Origin: Apium graveolens
Taxonomy: Eukaryota; Streptophyta; Magnoliopsida; Apiales; Apiaceae
DNA: 64,000 nucleotides
Direction of reading: 5' to 3'
NCBI RefSeq assembly: GCF_009905375.1
Contig: NC_133653.1
Span: forward strand, 98,755,261 to 98,819,260
Part shown: one piece after another, positions 1 to 10,522 of the stretch
Layout: every line of letters starts with the position of its first letter
Numbering within the stretch: position 1 is the first letter of the stretch
The notes under the pieces: generated by a model
What the model was told of the DNA's origin: nothing
The model's database searches: none
The model's input: the letters and a program-made list of their open reading frames with translations, nothing else
Translations under genes and position numbers: made by a program

Positions 1-1100
1 ATAAAGTAATTGCTATTTTTCATACTTATGTTTTTTTTACAATTACTAAAATTTTAGATATATAATTAGACTCTTTCTCCGATTAATTAGTCATAATAAC
101 TCGTAAAATAAATATGAATCTTCTTAAAAATATTAAAAATTATTTTTTAATATTTTAAAAAAAGAAGAAAAAGTTTATAAACGACACTCGTTTAAGTGAA
201 TTCGGTTTGGTTCATTCTTTAATCGAGTTGGTCTTGAATATAAAAATGAGCTCGGATATGTGATGTCCTCAAATACGGGTCTAAATTAAGGAGTCACGAC
301 ACCACTTTAATAATAAATCTTTGAATAACAAACAATAGATTACAACCCTGAAAATTTATAAGGATCTACATAAGATACAATTGTTAATATTTGTACCCTA
401 AAAACAACACTATGATGTTTTGTTTTAAGACATTTGGATTATTATTGTTAATTTTTTATGGATTATTTCGTTTATAATTTATTATGTCTTTAGTTATTGT
501 AATATAAATGTTAGATTAATAAATGTGCTTGGAATATGATATACATTATATATCTCTAAGTACGTGACTTGGAAATGAGATTATGAGAATAGTATCAATA
601 TTCTTAAAGGTCCCTATTTTAGTATTATTATTAAGGAACAATAATAATGTGTTAAGACTAGTGTGTTTGTTGAATGATGATCACATCCCATTGATCATAG
701 GTATAGTGATATTAAAGTCGAAAACATAGGCACATGTAACTGTACATGGTGCTGGACATACCCAATGTGAGATTATATATATCTGTTGTGTCATAAGTAA
801 TTCTCACTTTATTATGATAATGATGTAATGGTCCTTATACTTGAAATCATTATATTTCTATACGAGAATTAATATACTTTGATTACATTAAAAGTTACCT
901 TTGACCGGGTAATGATAAAAGTGTGTTTCGTGTATATTATTAATCGTATAAGAAATATGAATGATCTAGAACGATGTTATCTACTAACAATCAATTTAGT
1001 TAATTTGTAGAACGGAGGGTTGAATATAAATTAAAATTTTCAAGATAATTTGTACTTGAGAGATAAAATATGAACATATATATTTGAAATTTTTAGGTGT
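1..1100. other. Unassigned AT-rich DNA
   Basis: I see no ORF of note, no terminal repeats and no coding similarity. It may be old retrotransposon or intergenic DNA; no copy of it occurs elsewhere in the window, so I cannot assign it. Confidence 0.4.
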
Positions 1101-1314
1101 TTTTTTATCGAGCCGCTACCTTTCGGGTGCACACTGGGTAAACCCTACAGGCTCATGCAATAGCCTGCAAACCACGTGCACCAAGGTAAACCGCATTTAA
1201 GCGACAGGCTTTGGCTCAGAAGGCATGATCATAAATTCTCCTCCCGTAGGATTCGAACCTGTGACCAAGAGGATAGTTATCCCCTTTTTAACTAACTGAG
1301 CCAATCTTGCGGGC
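1101..1314 (-). mobile_element. tRNA-derived SINE, Au-SINE-like
   Basis: Read on the minus strand, the head looks like a tRNA gene with pol III promoter boxes: an A-box-like TGGCTCAGTTAGTT near 1290-1303 and a B-box GGTTCGAATCC at 1249-1259. The body contains GCGGTTTACC and CCCGAAAGGTAGCGGCT, which I recall from the 3' half of the widespread plant Au SINEs. It ends in a short A-run, seen as T's at about 1100-1106. The tRNA-like part does not fold as a complete tRNA, so this is a SINE and not a tRNA gene. Target duplications are ambiguous because both flanks are T-rich. The family name is from memory. Confidence 0.8.
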
Positions 1315-1422
1315 ATATGGTTTGTTTTTTGACTGGTCACCTAAGGTTTATTTGAAGAAATAATCTGTTACAACTACAAAAGTAATCTCACAACTGCGGT
1401 TTATAGTGTTTCACTCAGTGGA

Positions 1423-1424
<2 letters not shown>

Positions 1425-1459
<35 letters not shown>

Positions 1460-1484
1460 GCTCTCTCTCTCTCTCTCTATCTCT
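1425..1484. repeat. (CT)n microsatellite
   Basis: An imperfect CT dinucleotide run of about 60 bases, interrupted once by TTTCG. It lies just beyond the SINE. Confidence 0.95.
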
Positions 1485-1899
1485 TGATGTCTGAAAATGT
1501 AAAGCCTATTTCTTAAGTGAAATATCAGCTTCTACTTGGTTTATAAATCATCAAGTACAATGTTTTCTAGACAATACAAGACACCGTCTTCGAGGACCAG
1601 CAAGATTGCTTCTTCATTCTCTTTCCCGTGAGACTTCTTAAATGAGACTAGATTATATCTTGATATATTACTTTGAATATCCCTCCAATTTGCCATTCAT
1701 TGAAATAGAATATTTCTTCTTCTTCAAAATCCAAGATCACATGCAAAGTCTGTCTTAGCTTCTATTTTCTTTACTGAGATTCCCATCAGCCATGCGCTTT
1801 GTCAGCCTCCAAACTTGACAAATGTGCAGTCGTTATCACCAGCTATGTGATTTCTCTTAATAATTGACAATCGCTTGATTAGATGTTGGTCGGTTGACA

Positions 1900-2055
1900 T
1901 TGCAAGTCGTTGATGTTGTATCTTCATTTAGAAGTTGGTAAACATTTTCACTTAATCAGAATTACAAGACAATGAGTATTTACAATTAGCCACCTTATTC
2001 TAGCTTATCCATTGAGTCAACATGAGTTCTGAATGAATAATAGAATTTCTATCTA
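1900..2055 (-). repeat. Diverged relic of an A/B-type copia LTR
   Basis: The order of words here (CAGAATTACAAGACA, a TTACAATTA-like word, CCTTATTCT, AGTCAACATGA) matches 4978-5050 of the B LTR in the same text orientation, with many substitutions. This suggests a much older minus-oriented LTR of a related family. Its limits are uncertain; similarity may begin further left, near 1500. Confidence 0.5.
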
Positions 2056-2079
2056 AAATAAAGAATATCATAAGAAAGT

Positions 2080-2200
2080 GTTTGATATAATTGATGATAT
2101 CTGGAAAAAAACTATCAGAAGTTCTTATCAGGACTTATATCAGTATTTACTGAAGAGTGACGCCATAAGTACTTATATCAGTACTTGATGATCAACTTAA
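2080..2200 (+). repeat. LTR start fragment, C-type copia
   Basis: About 120 bases from TGTTTGATATAATTGATGAT onward match the LTR start at 4010 with moderate divergence, sharing CAGTATTTACTGAAGAGT and ATCAGTACTTGATGATCA. The match then stops. It is probably the left LTR of an old C-type copy whose interior was replaced or interrupted by the CACTA-like DNA to the right. No target duplication is visible. Confidence 0.65.
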
Positions 2201-2430
2201 TATGATTACTAATTGACTTGCAAAGGTTATCAAGGATTATCATGTCTGAATATAGATAAAGGTTTTATGACATCTTTGTTTGGGCATAAGTTATCGATTG
2301 ATTCGCAGTCCATCATGCCCAAGGACCAATTTTGTTGTGATGCAAGTACAGGTTGATTTTGAGCTGTAGATGCTGTATTTTCATATGGGAGCTATAGAAT
2401 AGAACATAAAGCAAGGAGTCTTAAGAAAAA

Positions 2431-2547
2431 AATCGCAATGATGGAAGCTGGCCTCAAATCAGTTGAGCTCCTCATAGTGGAGCTGCAGAAAGCACAAGCA
2501 AAAGCCCATGAAATATTTGTGGCAAGGCAGGAACTTGTTGGAAGATA
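2431..2547 (+). pseudogene. Possible CACTA transposase C-terminal fragment
   Basis: An open stretch of about 38 codons ending in TAA encodes a charged, heptad-like helix (ELLIVELQKAQAKAHEIF and neighbours). I recall such coiled-coil tails in the plant Ptta/En/Spm transposase family. Nothing upstream is open in this frame, so at most it is the last exon of a broken gene. Its place between an LTR fragment and a CACTA-like terminus fits. The assignment is by style and position only. Confidence 0.35.
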
Positions 2548-2966
2548 AATTTGATATTATAACTTGAGATTTTTTTTGTTTAATTAGAAATGTGGTCAAA
2601 AATTATGGTTTTTGGATGAATTTGTAAACTTTATTTATTTTAGTTGACTTAAAACTTTGTATTGTTGTATTGTATTTTAACTTTGGATTTGAGTTCTTAA
2701 GTTAAATATGTATATAAGTTTTTAGTGTTATATGTGTAATTAGTAGATATTTTTATGTTGGTAAAAATATGAAAAAATGTTACTATAAATACAGAAGTGT
2801 TAAAAAAGAAATATTATAATAAGATAAAAAATATTACCAAAAGATTGAATTATTTTATTATCCGGTGTTACAATAGCAAATATTATTTTGCGAAAGAGTT
2901 TATTGCAACATATTTTTGGATGTTACTATATCTTTATGAGTGTTACAATATAACTACGGTTACACC

Positions 2967-3649
2967 TAGGGGTGTACACAGTTCGGTTTGGTCGGGTTCG
3001 GAGATTTTAGCAACCCAAACCAATTAAATCGGGTTTATAAATTTTCAAAGCAACCCATAAAATATAAATTTATAATCCAACCCATTTAACATACTTCGGT
3101 TTGGATCGGTTTGGATTGGAGTGTTCGGGTTAAAAAATAAGTAACTAATTTTTATGGAACAATAATAGACAAGTAACCTTTTAATTTGTATCAGTTTTAT
3201 TTTTTTGGTTTTGAAATCCAAAAGCAAAATCATTAGAATAAAAGAAGCAGTCACAAATATATATATATATATATACTAAACTGCTCCATTGTGTAGGTGG
3301 GACTTTAATTGAACTAGATTCTACAGAAACTTGAACAGTTTACCATGTTCATTACTTAAAGGGGCCTATAATAATAGCAAAAAGTCTTAGTGTCAGTGTA
3401 ACCTTCGAAATTTCGCCATCACCAGGATAGGCAGCTAAGGTAACATATTATATTAATGTATATATATTTTCCAATCGAGTTGGGTTGGTTCGGTTAAAAA
3501 AATCGAAACCCATATCTAACCCATTTAAATCGGGTTCACCATTTTTCAATCCAATTATATTCGGTTAAAAAAAATTCGGTTTGGATCGGGTGAAATAGTG
3601 TCGGTTTGGATGGGGTTGGTCGGTTTAACCCGAACCGTGTACACTCCTA
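2967..3649. mobile_element. hAT-type MITE with 8-bp target duplication
   Basis: The 683-bp element has near-perfect terminal inverted repeats: TAGGGGTGTACAC at the left and the complement of TAGGAGTGTACAC at the right. It is flanked by the identical 8-mer GTTACACC at 2959-2966 and 3650-3657. An 8-bp duplication and a TAGGGGTG-type end are typical of the hAT superfamily. The interior is rich in TCGGTTTGG-like words in both orientations and has no transposase, so it is non-autonomous. It lies inside the CACTA-like relic and is therefore younger. Confidence 0.88.
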
Positions 3650-3898
3650 GTTACACCTACCTTTTGTGACCATAGATACTGAAAGTGTAACCATAAGGGG
3701 TCTATTATTACATTTTCAGCTATGTTACGAAAGGTTCAAAATCTGTTACCATAGACCCCCATTTTAGCACGAGCAAATCCAACACCACGAAATTTTTAAA
3801 AAGTGTAACTATTGCCCAATTTTTTGCTTTAGGTAACATTTTTTTGCCATTTTTACACTTTTTATGGGTTGTTGCTAGAGGCCATATATGGTGTAGTG

Positions 3899-4009
3899 TC
3901 ACTGAAGTAAGAATGAATATGTTTACTTGATTTCTGTATTTATATAGTTTTGACATCATTAATTGAAACTTGTACATATTTTCATAATGCACAAGTTGGG
4001 GGAGATTGT
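3899..4009 (+). other. 3' internal end and polypurine tract of a C-type copia
   Basis: TTTTGACATCAT, AACTTGTACAT and the polypurine tract GTTGGGGGAGAT run straight into the LTR at 4010. The same order occurs, reverse-complemented, beside the LTR of element D (37599-37660). This is therefore the genuine 3' end of a C/D-type interior. The first bases, TCA, may be the 3-bp duplication of the CACTA-like insertion. Confidence 0.75.
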
Positions 4010-4233
4010 TAGATATAATTGATGATATTTGGACAGAAACTATAAGAAGTTCTAATCAGGACTTATCTCAGTATTTACTGAAGAGTAACGTCATCAGTAC
4101 TTATATCAGTACTTGATGATCAGCAGATTATGTCATCAGGATTTGTCACATCAGAAGATATTCGAGATGGAAAGGAAAACAAGAATTCTAGGTAGTGAAG
4201 GACTTTATCTCAGAAGTAATCATACATGGATAT
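4010..4233 (+). repeat. Element C LTR, first part
   Basis: Begins TGTTAGATATAATTG after a polypurine tract and is cut by element B. The LTR resumes at 35428, giving a total of about 505 bp. The last five bases, GATAT (4229-4233), are the target duplication of B and recur at 35423-35427. Confidence 0.9.
4229..4233. repeat. Target-site duplication of element B (left copy)
   Basis: GATAT here and at 35423-35427, exactly outside the terminal TG and CA of element B. This fixes the limits of the 31 kb composite. Confidence 0.92.
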
Positions 4234-5275
4234 TGTTAGTCCCTTAACAATATAACAAGAATTACAGAAGGGGGGTTGAATGGAATTCTTGAAACTTTTT
4301 CTTGAATAAAAATTATTCTAACTCAATTATATATATCAGTGTGAATTGATTGGCAGAATGCGGAATAATCACTTGAAATGAATCAAAACAAAAGTAATTA
4401 AAAACAAGAGTCTTTAAAAACTTTCTGGTGGATTTAAATGATTACACCAGAGATATATAATATATATCGAGAGAACTCTGTGTGCAAAAAGCTCACAGCT
4501 GCTTACAAATGAACAACTAATACAGAGAAATACTGAGAATTCAGCTTACAAATATTTCTCTCTTGGTTGCTTAGTTTCTTAGTTGGTTAGTTGTTCTATT
4601 TGCTGCTTCTTGGTTTATATATCTCCAAGATTACAAAGCAATAAGACAAGATAATAAAACAAAAACTATCGAGTCTATTATAATGCTACTTCATTACTCT
4701 ATTCCAGCATCTTTGAATATCTTCATAATAGCATGGAAATGACAATGCTTCTTTGTTCTCGAAAACCCAGTTGAATAGGCTACCACATTCTATTTGCATA
4801 CACTCGATGCATGTGACTGTGTTGTCACTGTCAACAGATATTTGAATTCTTTATCCGTCGGGTTCATGATTATCCGTCGAGTTAATGATCATCCGTCGGG
4901 TTGTTGATCATCCGTCGAATTCATTGTTGTTTATCCGTCGGGTAGCAATCAGGCACTAGACTTCATTTCATTTATGCAGAATTACAAGACATCATCTATG
5001 TATAATTAATCAACCTATTCTGCATATCTAGTTAAAGTCAACATGACTTAAGTACTACTACAGATTCTAAATAATATGTATGAAAAATTGTGCTACAGAC
5101 TTATTGTTACATAAGCTACTCAGTCGATGGATAATAAATCATCATCCGTCGGGACTATATTGAGTCATCCGTCGGGACTATAATCCTTATCTGTCGAGTG
5201 CTACATTTTCACTAAGTAACATCTACCAAGGTGTTTTGTTAATGAAATCATCAAGTTCACAACATATACACAACA
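4234..5275 (-). repeat. 3' LTR of element B
   Basis: 1042 bp, minus strand, beginning TGTTGTGTATATG next to the polypurine tract and ending CTAACA at 4234. A TATA-like box (TATATAAA on the minus strand) lies at 4614-4621. Two clusters of the octamer ATCCGTCG (4851-4945 and 5122-5200) lie in U3. It matches the 5' LTR of A in layout. Confidence 0.92.
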
Positions 5276-5463
5276 ATCTCCCCCAATTTATGTCTACTGG
5301 AATTGTAGCCATAAATTAAGAGATACTTGATGATAACAAAACAACCTAAAAATACAACTTTGAAAGTAGATAGATAAAACTGTAAAGTGCTTCAATTAAC
5401 AAAATGTACAAAGTTTAGCTCACAGTCATTTTCAAGGTGCTCCTCTAGCCTGAGCAGATTTAT
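5276..5463 (-). promoter_or_regulatory. Polypurine tract and 3' untranslated region of B
   Basis: The minus-strand polypurine tract AATTGGGGGAGAT (5276-5288) abuts the 3' LTR and would prime plus-strand DNA synthesis. The rest is the short non-coding stretch after the ORF3 stop. Confidence 0.85.
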
Positions 5464-8400
5464 CTAGTTCCTTGAAGGTCTGGATCTCTTTCCAAGCTTT
5501 CTGTTGTTTTCTTCAATCTGATTTTGGAGATGCCTGTGGAATTCCAGTTCATCAGATTCTGAGAGATTTAGTTTTTCTTGCATTTCCAAGAGAGTCTCAT
5601 TGCTAGAGATGCTCAGTTGGTCTTCTACTCTGAAAAATCTTCTCACTCCTTTGTCATCCATGAACTCCATCAGCCAGTAGGGTCTTAGATGCACTTTTCT
5701 CCTTGTATAAAGGATAACTAGAGTCTTTGGGAGTGCATCTTTAGCTCTAACACACCTTAATTCTTCAATCTTCTTTAGAACCAATCTTCTTGCAGTAACA
5801 TTGAACCCAAAGTTCTTCTTGAAAGATGAATAAACCTTAATCAGTACAGCTTGGCTTTCTTGAAGGATCCTGTGAAGTGGCCATTGAATCTCCTTTCCTC
5901 CCTTGTACTTGAAAACTAGCCTTTCAGGTAGGTTTCTGTATGCATCAATCCCTCTTACTTCTTCTAGTTCATCTAGATAGAGATTTAAATCAGAGAATTC
6001 CTTGATGTCACACAAGTACATGTAATCTCCCTTATTGACTTTAGATTGAGCTTTGACTAAAGATTTGGATTTGAGAGGTGACAACTTTATTTTCTTGACT
6101 GCTCTTGACTTTGTTCTCTTTGGCTTGTTAAGGATCGGCAAATTGAAGTCAGGAATTGGTATGTTCTTCCATTCTATTGGTTCATCCTTAGGCACAATAG
6201 GTTCACCATGAATGTTCCTGTAAGGATCCACCACCTTGATATCTTCAAATACCACAGAGGGTTTTGATGCTTGAGTTGTAGTTGGAGTGGATTCCTCGGG
6301 AAACTGATTCTCCAATTCCTTATCAACAATGTCCAGTTTTGTTTTGGTTCTTTTAGCTAATTCCTTGATTCTTGGAGATTTATTCTGTTCTTGTTGAACT
6401 TGCTTCTGTGGATCTTGAGATTCAGTAATTCCAGGTGGCTGAGAAGGAATCTGTTGTGTTGGTTTCACAGCTTGTAGCTTGGCCAAGATAGTAGTTTGCC
6501 CTTTCTTTTGCTTAGCCTTTTTGGCATCTAGAATAGCTTGCTTCTTTTCTTGCTTCAATCTTGCCTTTTCTTCTCTCTTTGCTTGAGAAAATGGAGGATG
6601 TCCAGCTACCACACAGATTTCTTTCCCATTCCTGAAAACTTTAGCAATTCTTCTTTTTAAAGCTGAATCAGTTGGATCCTTGTAGAAGGCAATTGACCTT
6701 GATAGAAGTTTCTTCTCATCAGGCTTAGGTGTCTCATACACAGTATCCAAAGGGTTCTTCAATGATGATTTTGGATAGTTCACCCTTGGTTTCAAAATTA
6801 TTTTAGCCTTTGGAGATTTGATGCATGATGGCTTTCCCCTTTCCAGATAGTTCATACTCATCTCATTCACAGAAATCTGCTTGATTTGAGAGTGATGGAT
6901 GGCTGACTTTTCTGGCTCCTTTACTAGCCCAAATTTCCTTTGTATATCCTCATCAATCTTCTCCCAGTTGATTGGTTTCAACTGCTCTAATGTTGGCTGT
7001 TGCTGCATTTATCAGATCTATATTGTCTGTAACTGGTGGCTTTGAGATAGTAATTGAAGGCACAATTACTTTACTGATTTGAATTTGAAGCCTCTCCCCC
7101 TCACTTGGTCCTTTCTCCCCCTTTTTGTTATCATCAAGTTGAGTAGAGGAGGAGGTTTAAGCAACCACCAGTTTTTGAAGTAAATTTGTCTATTGGGCTT
7201 GATGAAGATGAATGGCTGTTAAAGATGCTTTCATGGCTGACATTCTTGTTAACAAGGAATCTAACTTGGTTGCAAGATCATAATTTTTCCTTAATTGCCT
7301 CTTGATGTCAAGCATTGTAGCTTCTGGAAGCTTAGAATCCATCTTGTCTGAAATGGCCTTCTTCATCTCCTCAATATCACCCTTGATGGTGTTTACATCC
7401 CTAGCATGTTGGAAGCCTTGAATTTGTTGAAGTTGCAGAGAGGCTAGATTTGCCTGAAAGAGCTTATTGGTGCTAACATTTGTAGTGGTTTGAAGAGCAG
7501 TATTTGTCTGATTGATTAGTTGGATCAGGGTAGTCTTAAAGTAGTGCTCATCACAATGCTTTGAAAATGCCCATGATGGCATACCTGATCTTGAACTGGA
7601 ACCTACTTCCCCCTATATCCATTGCTTCATCTTCACTATCCCCACTTCCATCACCAAAGAGATCAGCTGAACCACCAGTCTCATAATCCACATCGCCAGC
7701 TGTAGAGGGCAAAGCTGTAATGACATCCTTAGCTCTTAGCATAGACTGTGTGGTATGCACCAGATTGAGCATCCTTTCTGCATTGTCATTGCCCTGTTCA
7801 GCTAGAAGTTGATACGCTGGAACAGGGTGAGTAAATGCCTCAGCATCAAGGGAGGTGGAATCTATAACAGCTTGAGGTTGCTGAGATAGTCCCTCCCTGT
7901 CTGCATCCTGGACATTCATTAACTCACTAGCAATGATATCCATCCTTATAGCTCCAGTACCTGTATTTCTCTCGTTTTCTCTCTTTTGTTGTAACAGGGT
8001 CTCACCCTGGCTCCCCACCCTCACACCCTCACCTTCACCATCTAAGGTGGGACTCCTCTCACTCTCTTTTGCCAGTCCTGAAGAAATGGACTGCATAGTT
8101 TCACTCATTTCCTCTCCTTTTTCCTGGGAGCAACCTAGACTCTCACTCAAAACAGTTTTGTCTCTCAATCCTAATAGGGACTGTACAACCACTAATTCTT
8201 CTGCACTTGAAATAAATGAAGTTTGAGGTGGTGCAGAGATACTCTACGGATAAGGAATATCCATCGGGTTAGTGATTTTGCTAACCAACAGATAACTGCT
8301 GTTAAGCTTATCCAGTCAGGATACAGTCACTACTCGACGGATGGGCAATATCCATCGAGAGAGTAGAAATCAATAAACTTGGAATAGAAACTATTGTGGA

Positions 8401-10007
8401 CTCTGTGCTGATTGATGATATTTTGGGCACAGATGATTCAACAGTTCCTGAAAGAATTGGCAAGTGAGCCAACAAATCATCTAAAAGATGATGCCCACTT
8501 GCACTAGATTTTGGCTTCCTTAACAAAGTTAAAGAAGGGGAATCAGGAATTGATATGTTTATCATATCCACATCCAGAGAGTTTGTGGGTGAGTTTGGTG
8601 TTTGAGGTGCTTCTATTACTAGAGATTTTGGTTGTGACTCAACATTTATTGGAGCCACATCAAACTAAATTTGTGAAGGTGCAGTGACTGTGTCTTTAGC
8701 ACCAGTTTGCACAGTGTGTGTACCCTGTGCATCCCCAAGGGTTTTAGATTTCTTCTTTCTGGCATAAGTTTGGGGTGAGCTTGTGTCCCTAACCCTCTTG
8801 ACCTGTGCTCTTGGTTGAGAGCTTTGTTCAATAGCTACATCCTTTTGGGAGGATGCAGCTAGAAATGAGCTTTTATCCTTTTTAAGCACTGCAGTTTATT
8901 GGGAAACTGCAGTGTGGCTAGGCTGGGAACCACTCAACTCTCCATCCTTATCCTTAGGGTTTCTTTTATGTTTAGCACTTCCCTCACCTTCCTTACCCAC
9001 CCGCACACTCCCCTCTTTAGTTTTGGTGGATTTTGCAACTGGCATCTTTTGAGAGAAACCAGAGGGGGTTTTCTTTGATTTGGATTTAGAAGTTTTTGTT
9101 GGTTTGGTAGCTTGGGTATGAAACTGTTGGGTCATTGACACAGTTGCCATAGCTACACTGGAACTCAAAGAAACATGTGAGGTTGGAATAGCAGGGATAT
9201 ATGAACTCACCTCACTTACCTGAGGTGCTTCCATTGCAGGGAAATAAAACAGTGGCACCTCCTTGTGATGATTGGCCCTGTTCAAATCTGTAATGATCCT
9301 TCTCTCTTGAACCCACCAATCTAATTTATTGTTAGGGTTCTCAAGCATAATTCCCTCAGAGAGGTGGTTAGCTAACATTATAAAGAATCTAGCATAACAC
9401 ACATTTTTACCTCTCTTATTTAACTCTCCTAGTTTGAATCCCAACTCAAATAAAACAAGGTCACTAAAATTATAGAACCTATCTATAACTAGCATGTAGA
9501 GCATGTTAAGAATGGATATATTGACTGAATTAAAATTACTGATTTTACCTGAAAAGACCTTTGTCACTACATCACATATAAAACTCCATTCTTTCCTAAG
9601 GCCCAATCTCCTAATGTCACTTAACTTAGAAGTAGAAAGAGCATAGTTCATGGAATTAAGCATATTGATTATGTCAGTGTCAGTGTGTGGTGAGGTCACA
9701 GTGTTATCAGGAATCTTGAAACATGCTTTTATAACATCACTATTGATATATAATTCCTTACCTTTAATGGTGAGTGTGATTGTCTTATCTGTTGAGTTGT
9801 ATATAGCAGTGGTCCACATCTCTTCAACAACTTCACAAAAGATTGTGGGTGATTCCAGCACGGCATAGCTAAGCTTGCAATTCTTCACAAAGTCCATCAT
9901 CTTGTGATAGTCACCAGATTGCTGAATCCCCTTGTTTACTAGTGCAGTGAAATTGTTCTTCTCATAAATAAACCCAGTTTGAGACATAATCTTGACAACG
10001 GCGCCAT
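5464..10007 (-). pseudogene. Third ORF of B (position of the Sirevirus env-like gene), broken
   Basis: About 4.5 kb of former coding sequence between pol and the 3' LTR. The ATG at 10007 is followed by a one-base loss relative to A, so the usable frame starts with MSQTGFIYEK at 9987. The N-terminal block of about 230 residues matches A closely. It resembles, from memory, the 'putative plant transposon protein' domain of many plant gene models. A single substitution (CAA to TAA) stops it near 8896. A Ser/Thr-rich middle follows, then a basic C-terminal block (514-codon open stretch, 5464-7008) with KRRIAKVFRNGKEICVVAGH and an acidic, helix-rich tail. I see no signal peptide or clear membrane segment, so 'envelope' is only a positional label. 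The function is unknown. Confidence 0.8.
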
Positions 10008-10522
10008 TGTTAGAAAATAAGAGCTTGAAGAGAGTAAGTGCTTTGAAGGAGAAAGAAATTTGAGCAGTTGATTTGAGAATGATAAAAGAAAAGCAATGGA
10101 AATGAAATAAGCTTTTATACTATCTCAAAAATAACTGTTAAAAATAATAAAGTAAAATAAAGTAAATAATTAAAATTGCCTGAAATAGCCTTTAAAAAAT
10201 AAACTGTAAAAATTCCACCCATTATCCGCCGTGTTATGCTTACAAACTGTAAGTATACTCGATGGATAATGTTCAGGGAATTAACGGCTAAGATTAGGAG
10301 AATTCGATGAATGAAGATAAACTGTTATCCGTCGAGTTATAAAATATTCCAGAAAAATAATTGATTTTTATTAGCAAATTGTATACCGACGGATGAGCAA
10401 ACTCGATGGATAAAGATCATCCGTCGAGATGTAAATTTTGACTTAGCCAAAATTTCATCCAAGACTGAAAAATCAATTAAATTTCTGGCTGCATTACAAC
10501 TTGCAAATTATCTCATAAAGAT
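10008..10522 (-). other. Untranslated spacer between pol and ORF3 of B, with octamer cluster
   Basis: Non-coding in both A and B. It carries the ATCCGTCG or CGACGGAT octamer and near matches between 10219 and 10427, some as convergent pairs able to form hairpins. The equivalent stretch in A is 54489-55011. Confidence 0.8.

Larger units (their letters stand above)
2201..3898 (+). mobile_element. CACTA-like transposon relic, 3' part
   Basis: The right end reads TATGGTGTAGTG at 3887-3898, the complement of a CACTA-type terminus (CACTACACCATA). Upstream are repeated GTGTTAC and GTTACAATA words resembling subterminal repeats, and a transposase C-terminus-like ORF end at 2431-2547. No matching left terminus was found, so only the 3' part survives. 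A younger hAT-type MITE sits inside it. The left boundary is a guess; the right end is better supported. Confidence 0.5.

Noticed and set aside
1240..1314. A tRNA gene
   Set aside because: A and B boxes are present but the stems do not form a complete cloverleaf, and the sequence continues into a SINE body.
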